Shown here one piece after another: positions 39,956 to 48,045 of a stretch of 56,670 nucleotides of DNA. Below the pieces are notes generated by a model, which was given only the letters and a program-made list of their open reading frames with translations, did not search any database and was not told the origin of the DNA. Position numbers and translations under genes: made by a program. Location of the stretch: positions 1 through 56,670 of the forward strand of contig CAJLLT010000013.1 in assembly GCA_905207625.1 (NCBI GenBank). The letters are read 5' to 3'. Within the stretch, counting starts at the first letter, position 1. Every line of letters begins with the position of its first letter. The stretch is from an uncultured Eubacteriales bacterium (GTDB lineage: Bacteria; Bacillota; Clostridia; Oscillospirales; UBA644).

Positions 39956-41803
39956 TCACTTGAGTGCCCTCATGGAATTGCAGATTGCGATAACCGAAAC
40001 ACCGACATCCGCAAACACGGCGCCCCACATTCCGGCTATTCCGAAGAAGCCGAGAACAAGGATGACAAACTTTACCGTCAGGGCAAACCAGATGTTTTCC
40101 TTTACGATCCGCTGGGTCTTACGGGACAGTGTCACCGCCTGCAATACCTTTGCCGGATCATCGTTGGTAATAACAATATCCGCAGCCTCTATAGCGGCGT
40201 CCGAACCTATTCCGCCCATTGCGATACCGGCATCGGCAACGGTAAGCACCGGAGCATCGTTTATTCCGTCGCCTACAAAGGCAACCTTTCCGTTCCGGGT
40301 CATTTCAGCCACAGCCTGAGCCTTATCCTCGGGCAGGAGTCCGGCTTTCACTTCTTTTATTCCGACCTTTGAGGCAACCGCTCTGGCGGTTACTTCGTTA
40401 TCCCCGGTAAGCATCACAGTCTTTATTCCCGCATTGTTGAGGGCGGCAACCGTTGCAGCGGAGTTTTTCCGGAGAGTGTCGCCCACAGTGACGCATCCGA
40501 GATATCTGCCGTTCTCCGCCACATGTATGACCGTTCCGGCGGCGGAAGCTTCAACATCGGCAAATTCATCGGGAACACTCACACTCTCTTTGTTCATGAG
40601 CTTCCTGTTGCCGGCACAGATAACCGTCTTTCCGGTATAGCGTACGCCCATTCCGGCAATCTCCTCGGCAGACCCCGTATCCTCATTCAGGTCGCAGCCA
40701 GCACCTTTGCGCAGGGCCTCAGCAATGGGATGCAGGGAAAACTTCTCCGCTTCGGCGGCTTTTGCAATAAGGGTCTTCTCATCACAACCCTCCGCAGGAG
40801 TAACCGCACTCACGGAAAAGCGGCCTTCCGTCAGGGTCCCGGTTTTATCAAAGACAACCGTATCGGCCTTCGCGAGGCTTTCCATACATATTCCGCCCTT
40901 GATGAGTATGCCCTTCTTTGACGCGCCGCCAATTCCGCTGAAATATCCCAGAGGAACGCTTATTACGAGCGCACAGGGGCAGGATATTACCAGGAACGTC
41001 AGAGCGCGGTGGAACCACTGTGCCCATTGTCCGGTAACAAGTCCGGGAATGAGTATTGTGAGAACCGCGGCAGCAACCACCGCCGGGGTATAAATCTTTG
41101 CAAAACGGCTTATGAAGTTTTCCGTCTCGGCTTTACGGAGGGATGAATTCTCGATAATGGAAAGGATCTTCATTACCGTGTTTTCATCATATTCCTTTGT
41201 GGCGCGGATATGAAGGGTCCCGGTAAGATTCACGCAACCGCCGGTGACTTCGTTTCCTTCCCCGACCGACACGGGAATGCTTTCTCCTGTCATGGAAGAA
41301 GTATCCACATCCGATGAGCCTTCGGTGACAACACCGTCTACGGGAATCTTCTCCCCGGGGAGTACCAGGATTATATCCCCGACCTGAACATCCTCCGCGT
41401 CAACGGTCTTCTGTTCACCGTCCGCCACGACCCTCGCCGTAGGTACCCGGATATCCATTATCGCCGCAATATCCTTGCGGGAACGCTCCACGGCAAAATG
41501 CTCAAACATTTCGCCCACACGGTAAAATATCATTACCGCGGAAGCCTCTATATTGTCATGTATCACGAGAGCGCCGAGAGAAGCAATCAGCATCAGAAAG
41601 TTCTCGTCGAAAATATCCCCACGGCAGATATTGCCGAAGGCTTTTCTGAACACGGGATATGCCGCCACTATATAGCCGGGAATGAACAGCAGAGTCTTCA
41701 GCCATTCGTTTTCAACCGGAACAAAGCACGCCGCCGCAGTAAGCAATACAGACACAAGAAGCTGTATCAGCTGGGAGCGGAAACGCTTCAGAAATTCTTT
41801 CAT
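39956..41803 (-). CDS. P1B-type Zn/Cd/Pb-translocating ATPase without N-terminal HMA domain
   Basis: 615 residues. SCPCALVIS (CPC in helix 6, near 275) is the heavy-metal site, with TGESIPV near 180, DKTGTLTEG near 325, LHPIAEAL (the HP motif) near 362, and GDGINDAPVL near 545. The last helix has ADVGVSVIAICNSMR, the Asp of which fits the Zn/Cd/Pb (P1B-2) group rather than Cu. The usual N-terminal HMA domain is absent and is supplied by the separate 73-residue gene whose stop it overlaps. With the ArsR regulator upstream this is a zinc or cadmium export operon. Confidence 0.93.
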   Translation of the reverse strand: MKEFLKRFRSQLIQLLVSVLLTAAACFVPVENEWLKTLLFIPGYIVAAYPVFRKAFGNICRGDIFDENFLMLIASLGALVIHDNIEASAVMIFYRVGEMFEHFAVERSRKDIAAIMDIRVPTARVVADGEQKTVDAEDVQVGDIILVLPGEKIPVDGVVTEGSSDVDTSSMTGESIPVSVGEGNEVTGGCVNLTGTLHIRATKEYDENTVMKILSIIENSSLRKAETENFISRFAKIYTPAVVAAAVLTILIPGLVTGQWAQWFHRALTFLVISCPCALVISVPLGYFSGIGGASKKGILIKGGICMESLAKADTVVFDKTGTLTEGRFSVSAVTPAEGCDEKTLIAKAAEAEKFSLHPIAEALRKGAGCDLNEDTGSAEEIAGMGVRYTGKTVICAGNRKLMNKESVSVPDEFADVEASAAGTVIHVAENGRYLGCVTVGDTLRKNSAATVAALNNAGIKTVMLTGDNEVTARAVASKVGIKEVKAGLLPEDKAQAVAEMTRNGKVAFVGDGINDAPVLTVADAGIAMGGIGSDAAIEAADIVITNDDPAKVLQAVTLSRKTQRIVKENIWFALTVKFVILVLGFFGIAGMWGAVFADVGVSVIAICNSMRALK

Positions 41804-42021
41804 TTTTCGGTCACAACACTTTCGGGCTCAATTTTCTTGCATACGTCAAGGGCTTTTTTTACAACCTCATCCATTATGTCTTCAGCCGCTTCGATAACTA
41901 TTTTACCCGCGAGGAAACTTACGGCAGCGGATTCAACTCCGTCTATCTTCTTTATGCCGTCCTCAATCTTGCCGGCACATACAGGGCAATCCAGGTTCTC
42001 GATCTTAAAAGTCTTTTTCAT
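41800..42021 (-). CDS. Free-standing heavy-metal-associated (HMA) domain protein
   Basis: 73 residues with a ferredoxin-like HMA fold: KTFKIENLDCPVCAGKIE carries the CPVC metal site (CxxC, near 12-15), then GVESAAVSFLAGKIVIEA. The motif sequence LDCPVCA resembles the N-terminal domains of Zn/Cd pumps (DCPxC) rather than Cu chaperones (MxCxxC). It overlaps the P1B-ATPase start by four bases, so it behaves as the split-off N-terminal domain of that pump or as its metal chaperone. Confidence 0.9.
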   Translation of the reverse strand: MKKTFKIENLDCPVCAGKIEDGIKKIDGVESAAVSFLAGKIVIEAAEDIMDEVVKKALDVCKKIEPESVVTEK

Positions 42022-42059
42022 GATAAATTCTCCTTGTTTCTAAAATATATTTTTAATTA

Positions 42060-42404
42060 TTATTGCTCGCGGATGTGTTCAATACCCATGTTGACGATAG
42101 TCTGAACATGATCGTCTGCCAAAGAATAAAGGATGTTCTTTCCGTCCCGGCGCGATTTTATCAGTTTTGCCTGCCGCAACACCCTCAGATGATGTGACAC
42201 CGCGGGCTGTCCCATTTTTGCAAGCCCGGCAATATCGCACACACACATTTCACTTCTGGAAAGCATATACAGTATTTTGATCCTCGTCCCGTCACCGAAC
42301 ACCCGGAACAGTTCCGCCATGTCCAGCAGTTCCCCGTCGTCCGGCATCTGAGGCTCCACCGCCCGTATAGTCTGTTCATGATCGTGAACATGTCTGGTCT
42401 CCAA
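42060..42404 (-). CDS. ArsR/SmtB-family metal-sensing repressor
   Basis: 114 residues, starting at a TTG at 42404 preceded by AAAGGAGG; the ATG reading at 42431 would place the ribosome binding site inside the gene. The winged helix shows VFGDGTRIKILYML and the recognition helix MGQPAVSHHLRVLRQAKL. Both metal sites are recognisable: MCVCDIAG has the alpha3 Cys pair seen in CadC, and the C-terminal DDHVQTIVNMGIEHIREQ has the DxH-x10-HxxE alpha5 site of SmtB/CzrA zinc sensors. His-rich HVHDHEQ begins the protein. So it should release the operon promoter on zinc or cadmium. It is the first gene of the ArsR-HMA-ATPase operon. Confidence 0.92.
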   Translation of the reverse strand: METRHVHDHEQTIRAVEPQMPDDGELLDMAELFRVFGDGTRIKILYMLSRSEMCVCDIAGLAKMGQPAVSHHLRVLRQAKLIKSRRDGKNILYSLADDHVQTIVNMGIEHIREQ

Positions 42405-42423
42405 AACGCTTGCCTCCTTTCGG

Positions 42424-42447
42424 ATAAACATATCAACAAATGTTTAT
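42424..42447 (-). promoter_or_regulatory. Probable ArsR/SmtB operator
   Basis: ATAAACATATCAACAAATGTTTAT is built as ten-base arms (ATAAACATAT and AAATGTTTAT) around four bases, with one mismatch. It is close to the 12-2-12 imperfect palindrome of ArsR-family operators and lies just after the promoter start. Confidence 0.75.
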
Positions 42448-42463
42448 GTGTTTATTTGTCTAT

Positions 42464-42491
42464 ATTATATCACGTTTTTTCTGTTTGTCAA
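42464..42491 (-). promoter_or_regulatory. Sigma-A promoter of the metal operon (minus strand)
   Basis: TTGACA (42491-42486) and TATAAT (42469-42464), spacer 16. The operator follows directly, so bound repressor would block initiation or early elongation. Confidence 0.85.
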
Positions 42492-42504
42492 TAGGATATG
42501 TGCG

Positions 42505-42565
42505 GCAAAATTGAAACATTTTGCCTCATACTGTCCTTGTATAAACATGAATCTGAGGCAAAAAA
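42505..42565. repeat. Inverted repeat in the ger operon upstream region
   Basis: ATTTTGCCTCA (42518-42528) and TGAGGCAAAAAAT (42554-42566) are inverted copies around 25 bases. Within and before it, GCAAAATT, 14 bases, CATACTGT (42505-42534) resembles a sigma-E promoter with six of eight matches in each half. The repeat may be an operator or the promoter's hairpin. Confidence 0.5.
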
Positions 42566-42601
42566 TATTTTGCGACAGATAAAATTCAGGGATGTGACTA
42601 A

Positions 42602-44179
42602 ATGAAAAAAAGAAAAACGGCGGACTTCCTTACACCGAGTTTTCCGCCTGTAGATACAGAACAGCCTCCGGAACAGGACAGTGCGGACTTGTCCGACAAC
42701 AGTCCCTCGCCTTTTTGCGGGGGAAAAGTCCCGGAACTGACGGACGATCTTGAGCAAAACATAAAGATTTTTTCCGGGATATTCAAGGATGACGAAGGAC
42801 TTGTTATCAGACGTGTCTGTTCGGCAGGTAAAATGCCCCTGCGTTTCGCTATAATATTCATGGAAAGCATGACAGACGACAGCGCAGTTTCTCAGGATAT
42901 CATAAAGAGTATTGTCTCCACAAGGTGCGACATACGCCTGTACGGAGATGAGATCCTCGCTGCCGTGGCAAAAAACGCTATTTTTGCTTCGGACATGAAG
43001 GCGGAAAAGGATATGTCCAAGGCTGTCAACTCCCTCCTGGCAGGAAACAGCCTGATACTTGCCGACGGGTGCAGTTCCGTTCTGACCGCAGACACGAAGG
43101 GTTACGAAAAAAGAAGTGTTTCCGAACCGGAGAACGAAAAACTTCTCAGAGGTCCCCGTGACGGTTTCACAGAGAGCATATCAACAAATATAAGTCTTAT
43201 CAGACGGAGGCTTACCACGGTTGACCTAAAGGTAAAATTCTTCACCTTCGGTACGGAAACGAATACGAAGGCGGCGGTGGTGTACCTCGACAGCGTCACC
43301 GATATGCATATTCTCGCCCAGCTTTACCGCAGACTTGACAAAATAGAAATGAAAGGGGGATTTGACAGCAGTTTCCTTGAGGATCAGATCAAAGATACCC
43401 CCTCCGCCCCGTTTTCCACCGTAGGAACAACGGAACGCCCGGACACGGTTGCGGGAAAGCTCATGGAGGGACGTATAGCGATCATAATAAACGGTTCCCC
43501 CACAGTGCTCACGGTTCCGTTTCTGTTTGAGGAAAACTTCCGTTCAAACGAGGATTACTACCTTAATTTCTATTTTGCGAATATAGGCCGTTTTCTCCGT
43601 ATACTGTCGTTTTTCGGGTCGATAAGTATTCCCGCGATCTTCACCGCCCTTCTGACGTTTCACAAACAGATGATGCCTACAAATCTCACCATGAGCATTC
43701 TCTCCGCCCGGGACGGAGTTCCCTTCCCGGTAATAATCGAATGTATCGCAATGCTTTTTGTTTTTCAGCTTCTCCGGGAAACTGCAACCAGGATGCCCGG
43801 GACGATATCACAGACACTAAGCATCGTGGGAAGCCTTGTCATCGGAGATGCGGCGGTATCGGCAAGGTTTGTCAGTGCACCGATGATAATAATAGTGGCT
43901 ATAACCTCCATGATGGGGCTGATGAATCCGAAGCTGAAATCAGTGCAGCTGACATACCGCATCGTCTTTCTCGTTCTTTCAGGATTACTGGGACTTTACG
44001 GCTATCTTCTGGGGATAATGTTCATGACCGTACAGCTTCTTTCCATCCGGAGCTTCGGAGTACCGTATGTCAGAGGAACAAACGATTCCGGCAAGCCCGC
44101 ATTTTACGATCTTATAGTCAGGGGGCCGTGGAGAAACGCCAAGGACGAAGTCCCGGTGAGGATCCCGGAAAACAGATGA
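42602..44179 (+). CDS. gerAA: Spore germinant receptor A subunit (GerA family)
   Basis: 525 residues. The large N-terminal cytosolic region (about 1-315) is the GerAA N domain (GRIAIIINGSPTVLTVPFLFEENF near 302 ends it). Four or five membrane helices follow, with NLTMSILSARDGVPFP and ETATRMPGTISQTLSIVGSLVIGDAA near 380-430, and the C-terminal LLSIRSFGVPYV is typical. GerA receptors sit in the spore inner membrane and sense nutrients. The ATG is preceded by AGGGATGTG. It overlaps gerAC by four bases. GerA operons are normally forespore (sigma-G) genes; the upstream elements here are ambiguous. Confidence 0.95.
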   Translation: MKKRKTADFLTPSFPPVDTEQPPEQDSADLSDNSPSPFCGGKVPELTDDLEQNIKIFSGIFKDDEGLVIRRVCSAGKMPLRFAIIFMESMTDDSAVSQDIIKSIVSTRCDIRLYGDEILAAVAKNAIFASDMKAEKDMSKAVNSLLAGNSLILADGCSSVLTADTKGYEKRSVSEPENEKLLRGPRDGFTESISTNISLIRRRLTTVDLKVKFFTFGTETNTKAAVVYLDSVTDMHILAQLYRRLDKIEMKGGFDSSFLEDQIKDTPSAPFSTVGTTERPDTVAGKLMEGRIAIIINGSPTVLTVPFLFEENFRSNEDYYLNFYFANIGRFLRILSFFGSISIPAIFTALLTFHKQMMPTNLTMSILSARDGVPFPVIIECIAMLFVFQLLRETATRMPGTISQTLSIVGSLVIGDAAVSARFVSAPMIIIVAITSMMGLMNPKLKSVQLTYRIVFLVLSGLLGLYGYLLGIMFMTVQLLSIRSFGVPYVRGTNDSGKPAFYDLIVRGPWRNAKDEVPVRIPENR

Positions 44180-45354
44180 AAAAAACGATCAGATATATAT
44201 GCATATTCCTCTGTGTTGCCCTTTCCGCGGCAACAATGACCGCATGTACCGGATACAGCGATATCGAAACAAGTTTTCTTGTTTCCGGAATTGCGGTTGA
44301 TTTCGCCGATTCCCTGTCCTTCGGACACAGGGAATACCTCGTGACGGTTGAAATAATACCCATGAGAGCGTCGAATCAAGGATCCGATTCATTTTCATAT
44401 CTCATATCCCAGCAGGCGGACACTTTTCTGGAAGCACTCCGCCTGATTACGGCAGAAGCGACAAAACCCCTTTTTTACGGTCACTGCAAACTTCTTGTAA
44501 TAGGGCAGGAGGTCGCCTCGGAGGGCTTTCTTCAGGTCGTGGAATATCTGTTCCGTGACAGCAAACTGCGTTTCCCGATGAATATATGTGTTACCCGTTC
44601 AGCCACGGCAAAGCAGGTTCTCAGGGCACGGGCGACAATGGACACCACCAATTCCTACGAACTGATAGAAATGATGCAGAGCACCGCACTGAACGTGGGA
44701 ATTGCCCCGTCGGTGCAGCTTCTTCCCTTCATTGACGCGCTGGCGGATGAAGAAGGATGCTGCGGGATTCCCTTCCTCTGCCCGGCAAAGGACGCCGAGG
44801 GAGATACGATAAGTGCCGTGGGAGGGACCGCCATAATCAAGGACTATAAGCTGCTCGGTTATCTTAACAGAGAAAACAGCGCCTTTGCGATGCTGGCTTC
44901 CGGAGAATACGAACAGGGAGTAATAAACTGTTTCATCCCCTCGGAGGAAACAATAATTCCCTTTAAGGTCCTGGGGACGGACACAAAAATTTCGGTTGAT
45001 ATCGACGGCGACGGTATAATAGTGAATTTCGACAGTGACATAAGGATCTCTGTGATAGAGCTTCCGATAAACGAAATGGCGGTGGACAGGCAGAGACAGG
45101 ACAGATTTTTCACAGAAGCTTCCTATTTCATCTCTCAGAACATGTTCTGCGTCGTCAAAGACACCCTTGACCGTTACGGCGCGGATATTTTCGGCATAAC
45201 CGGCGCAACCCGTTCTGATCACCCGGATTTCTGGAAAAACAACAGACACAGATGGTCCGAGGTGCTCCGTACGGCAAAGATCAGAACCGAGGTCAGTGTG
45301 GGTCTGAGAAGCAGTGAAGTTTCCGGGCAGAAACTTTCGAAAGGCGTGGAATAG
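44176..45354 (+). CDS. gerAC: Spore germinant receptor C subunit (GerC family lipoprotein)
   Basis: 392 residues. The signal peptide ends in a lipobox, ATMTAC, so Cys23 should be lipidated. The N-terminal part has IETSFLVSGIAVDF and later LISQQADTFLEALRLI and GHCKLLVIGQEVA, all typical of Ger(x)C proteins, which sit on the outer face of the inner spore membrane and complete the receptor. The C terminus ends in SEVSGQKLSKGVE. It overlaps the A subunit and is followed one base later by the small membrane gene. Confidence 0.93.
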   Translation: MKKTIRYICIFLCVALSAATMTACTGYSDIETSFLVSGIAVDFADSLSFGHREYLVTVEIIPMRASNQGSDSFSYLISQQADTFLEALRLITAEATKPLFYGHCKLLVIGQEVASEGFLQVVEYLFRDSKLRFPMNICVTRSATAKQVLRARATMDTTNSYELIEMMQSTALNVGIAPSVQLLPFIDALADEEGCCGIPFLCPAKDAEGDTISAVGGTAIIKDYKLLGYLNRENSAFAMLASGEYEQGVINCFIPSEETIIPFKVLGTDTKISVDIDGDGIIVNFDSDIRISVIELPINEMAVDRQRQDRFFTEASYFISQNMFCVVKDTLDRYGADIFGITGATRSDHPDFWKNNRHRWSEVLRTAKIRTEVSVGLRSSEVSGQKLSKGVE

Positions 45355-45355
45355 A

Positions 45356-45577
45356 ATGGGCAAAATCATATGCTGTGCCGCAGCAGTCCTTATTCTGACA
45401 TTTCTTGAAATCATACCCATTTTCTCCTGCGGACAGAAAAAACTGGGAACCGTGTATTGCGTTATCACTGCCCTGGCACTTGTATTCCTTGTTGTTTCCG
45501 AAATATACCCTGCACCCATGGGACTGGGAGAATATCTTACCGATGCGATAAGAAAAGTGACCGGAGGCAGAACATGA
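45356..45577 (+). CDS. Small two-helix membrane protein of the ger operon (possible GerD-type fourth subunit)
   Basis: 73 residues from the ATG at 45356, one base after the gerAC stop. Two hydrophobic segments, CCAAAVLILTFLEIIPIF and TVYCVITALALVFLVVSEI, bracket a short loop, and a positive tail follows. Its stop overlaps the gerAB start (ATGA). Several Bacillus receptor operons encode a similarly small two-helix D subunit that modulates receptor function; this gene fits by size, topology and position, but I cannot show homology by eye. It lies between C and B, where a separate subunit is unexpected. Confidence 0.75.
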   Translation: MGKIICCAAAVLILTFLEIIPIFSCGQKKLGTVYCVITALALVFLVVSEIYPAPMGLGEYLTDAIRKVTGGRT

Positions 45578-46719
45578 CAAACGGCATAAAAAAAAGAACG
45601 AATATAACACCCGTTCAGGCAACACTGATGGCAGTACATTTTATGATCAGCGGCATACAGGTCATAAATGTAAACAACGACGCATCCTTACCCGTATGGC
45701 TTCCGGTAGTCTTTTCGGTCATATTCTCCGCGCCGCTGATACTGATGTTTGCCCGGATGTCAGCTCTTGAACCGGATGAGGATATGTACGGAATGATGCG
45801 GCGGGCTTTCGGAAAAGTTGCCGGAAGTATACTCACGGTACTGTATACCCTGTATGCGCTGTACCTTGCCGCAGTAAATCTGAGATATATGGGAGAATAC
45901 GTCCAGGTCGTATCACTTCCCGACACCCCATCCTTCGCTTTTCTTCTGGCTGTGGGTATTTTTTGCTGGTGGGTCCTGCGTCACGGAGCGGAGGTCTTCG
46001 GAAGGTTCTCGGCGGTACTTTTTCCGATAATGACCGCGGTCTGGATAATAATACTGCTGATGAGCCTGAAGCTTTTCAATTTCTCCTATGCCCTTCCGGC
46101 TTACCCCGATCAACTGGCGGAAGCCGCATCCACAGGCGCCGACATCGCATCCTTTTCCTTTTCCGAGGCTTTTCTCTTTCTCTGCCTGCCCTGCGGAGTA
46201 AAAAAATCCCGGAAAAGCAGCTACGGAGTTTTCCTCACGGCTTTCGGGTTGTCTGCGGTTTTCATTTTCATCGTCACGGTCACGGATCTGCTCATAATCG
46301 GGCACCCTGCCCTTTCCGGACTGTACTTTCCGCATTATTCCGCATTATCGGTTATAAACATCGGGGATTTCGTGACAAACATAGAAGTAATCGGAATACT
46401 GCAGTTTGTCATTTCGGCGACAATCAAAACGGCTGTCTGCATTTTTGCCGCGGCTCAGGGTATAGAGAGTATTACACGGACAGGAAACGTTACCCTTCTC
46501 ATAGCGCCGGCGGTCCTTGCCACCGTGGTTCTCGCTCCGGTGGTGTTCAGAAGTACTCCGGAAATGCTCCGTTACAACAACGGATACAAATATACCGCTG
46601 CGGTGATGCACGTTGCCATTCCCACGGTGCTTTATATCGCAACGGAAATCAGACACAAGGTCATAAAAAGGAGAGAAAAACATGGAAATAGAAATATCAT
46701 CCCGGTTCAGGGACACTGA
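45574..46719 (+). CDS. gerAB: Spore germinant receptor B subunit (GerB family APC-type transporter)
   Basis: 381 residues with ten predicted helices of the APC-superfamily fold that GerAB adopts to bind germinants. ITPVQATLMAVHFMISG is the opening, and PVWLPVVFSVIFSAPLI and GIFCWWVLRHGAEVFGRFS are typical. The start is the ATG at 45574 in the overlap AACATGA; the longer frame from 45457 runs inside the preceding gene. The C terminus overlaps the next gene by 38 bases. The order A-C-small-B differs from the common A-B-C. Confidence 0.92.
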   Translation: MTNGIKKRTNITPVQATLMAVHFMISGIQVINVNNDASLPVWLPVVFSVIFSAPLILMFARMSALEPDEDMYGMMRRAFGKVAGSILTVLYTLYALYLAAVNLRYMGEYVQVVSLPDTPSFAFLLAVGIFCWWVLRHGAEVFGRFSAVLFPIMTAVWIIILLMSLKLFNFSYALPAYPDQLAEAASTGADIASFSFSEAFLFLCLPCGVKKSRKSSYGVFLTAFGLSAVFIFIVTVTDLLIIGHPALSGLYFPHYSALSVINIGDFVTNIEVIGILQFVISATIKTAVCIFAAAQGIESITRTGNVTLLIAPAVLATVVLAPVVFRSTPEMLRYNNGYKYTAAVMHVAIPTVLYIATEIRHKVIKRREKHGNRNIIPVQGH

Positions 46720-47050
46720 GGCGGCTTCCGCCGCGGCGGACAGGATCCGGGCAACGGAAGGAATAACGGAAATGAGACTGCGTTGGGCGACCTCTTACGG
46801 AGACGTACGCTTTGACAATGACCTGAGATACGGGCCGGAGGACGCGGTTCTTCCTCCCCAGTCTCCTTCTCATTTCAGAACCCCGAGCATAAGCCCGGAG
46901 TGGGGCGGAGCTTTTTCCAATATGCTTATACCCGAATTCAGCACCGAATGTATTCTGCTGGTCCGGACAGGAAGCCGGAAAACTGCGGAAAAAGTGAAGG
47001 CAACCGCAATAAACGGCGGAGGATTTGACATTAAAATCAAATTCAGCTGA
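46682..47050 (+). CDS. Unrecognised small protein overlapping the germinant receptor operon
   Basis: 122 residues with a good ribosome binding site, GGAGAGAAAAAC, before the ATG; it starts 38 bases inside gerAB in another frame. Its pattern is alpha/beta: EIEISSRFRDTEAASAAADRIR and later ECILLVRTGSRKTAEKVKATAI, GGFDIKIKF. The two halves look like beta-alpha-beta units, as in small ferredoxin-like domains. No signal or membrane segment. I do not recognise it. The tight overlap suggests co-translation with gerAB and a possible role in spore germination, which is inference only. Confidence 0.6.
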   Translation: MEIEISSRFRDTEAASAAADRIRATEGITEMRLRWATSYGDVRFDNDLRYGPEDAVLPPQSPSHFRTPSISPEWGGAFSNMLIPEFSTECILLVRTGSRKTAEKVKATAINGGGFDIKIKFS

Positions 47051-47054
47051 CCCC

Positions 47055-47083
47055 TTGACTTTATCCTTTCAATGTGATAAAAT
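47055..47083 (+). promoter_or_regulatory. Sigma-A promoter of the PHP gene
   Basis: TTGACT (47055-47060) and TAAAAT (47078-47083) with a 17-base spacer; starts a leader of about 110 bases. Confidence 0.75.
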
Positions 47084-47085
47084 AA

Positions 47086-47195
47086 ACTCCGGAATCCCGG
47101 GCGGAGTCCTTCAGCGGACGCCGTCAGCGGTTCCGGAGTATTTCCCCGTTATAACATCAAACCGTCCGTATTCACGGACAACTTTTTTCCGGAGT
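47086..47195 (+). promoter_or_regulatory. Structured leader of the PHP gene (candidate riboregulator)
   Basis: Three elements are seen. First, ACTCCGGAA (47086-47094) pairs with TTCCGGAGT (47131-47139) around an inner hairpin GTCC/GGAC capped by GGC/GCC. Second, GTCCGT/ACGGAC (47164-47179) with TTTTTT (47183-47188) looks like an intrinsic terminator. Third, a second copy of TTCCGGAGTAT (47187-47197) contains the ribosome binding site of the PHP gene. Thus the first arm could pair with either copy. No known riboswitch class fits. The likely transcript start near 47090 would trim the first arm to about six bases, which weakens the model. Confidence 0.4.
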
Positions 47196-47202
47196 ATCTG
47201 AA

Positions 47203-47913
47203 ATGGAATACAAAATAGAACTGCACAGTCATACATATCCTGTAAGCGAATGCGGCTGTCTCAGCCCGGAGCAACTTATACTCTGCTATAAAAAAGCCGG
47301 ATATGACGCCATCAATCTGACTAATCACTTTCACCGCAAATATGTGGGCGATAAAACCGATGATGAAGCCGTCTCTTTTTACCTGAAAGACTTTGAAGAG
47401 GCAAAAAAAGCGGGACAGAAGGTCGGAATACGGGTATATCTCGGGGCGGAATTCCGTTTTGACGGAGCCCATAACGATTATCTGATCGAAGGGGCCAGCG
47501 CAGAGCTGCTCAGAGAATGTATAAATCTTTTCGGAGGTTCATACAAGGACCTTTACGACACCGTGCACGCCCACAACGCCGCAGTCTTTCAGGCGCATCC
47601 CTTCCGCCCGGAGCAGTTTACGGCACCGACGGAGTACCTTGACGGAATAGAAATATACAACATGCACCCCGGGCAGCAGTCCCGAAACGAGCTTGCCATC
47701 GCATTCGCGAAGGAACACGGACTGAGAGCCATATCGGGTTCGGACACACACGAGTTCTGGCATGTCGGCAGAGGCGGTATCATAACGGACCGGCTGCCGG
47801 AAAACGGAACGGAACTGAAGGACATTCTGCTTTCGGGCAATTACAGGCTCATACACAGACCCGACTATAATTTTGAAGAAGAGGAATCGGATTTTATAAA
47901 GCAGATACAATAA
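47203..47913 (+). CDS. PHP-domain metal-dependent phosphoesterase
   Basis: 236 residues. PHP motifs are LHSHTYPVSECG (I, near 7), NLTNHFH (II, near 39), VYLGAEFRF (near 84), AVFQAHPFR (III, near 127) and SGSDTHEFW (IV, near 184). The His and Asp residues would bind a cluster of two or three metals. PHP proteins include histidinol phosphatase, DNA polymerase exonuclease modules and nucleotide phosphatases. This short stand-alone form is an uncharacterised phosphoesterase. GGAG is 8 bases before the ATG. Its own promoter separates it from the ger operon. Confidence 0.85.
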   Translation: MEYKIELHSHTYPVSECGCLSPEQLILCYKKAGYDAINLTNHFHRKYVGDKTDDEAVSFYLKDFEEAKKAGQKVGIRVYLGAEFRFDGAHNDYLIEGASAELLRECINLFGGSYKDLYDTVHAHNAAVFQAHPFRPEQFTAPTEYLDGIEIYNMHPGQQSRNELAIAFAKEHGLRAISGSDTHEFWHVGRGGIITDRLPENGTELKDILLSGNYRLIHRPDYNFEEEESDFIKQIQ

Positions 47914-47959
47914 CACCGCATATATCCCATACTCCGTACATCTTAAAGCTCATAACGAT

Positions 47960-47998
47960 AAAAAGCGCTCAGCCCTGTTCCGGGACTGAACGCTTTTT
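47960..47998. terminator. Bidirectional intrinsic terminator
   Basis: AAAAAGCGCTCAG (47960-47972) pairs with CTGAACGCTTTTT (47986-47998) with a mismatch; the A/T arms give T-runs on both strands. It serves the PHP gene and the convergent 48046-50787 gene. Confidence 0.8.
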
Positions 47999-48045
47999 GT
48001 TTATTACAGTTATGCCTCAGGTCCGGACAGCTCTCTGCCCGGGGC

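Noticed and set aside
44599..45639. 346-codon minus-strand ORF opposite gerAC
   Set aside because: GerC motifs on the plus strand are clear; the minus frame is unsupported.
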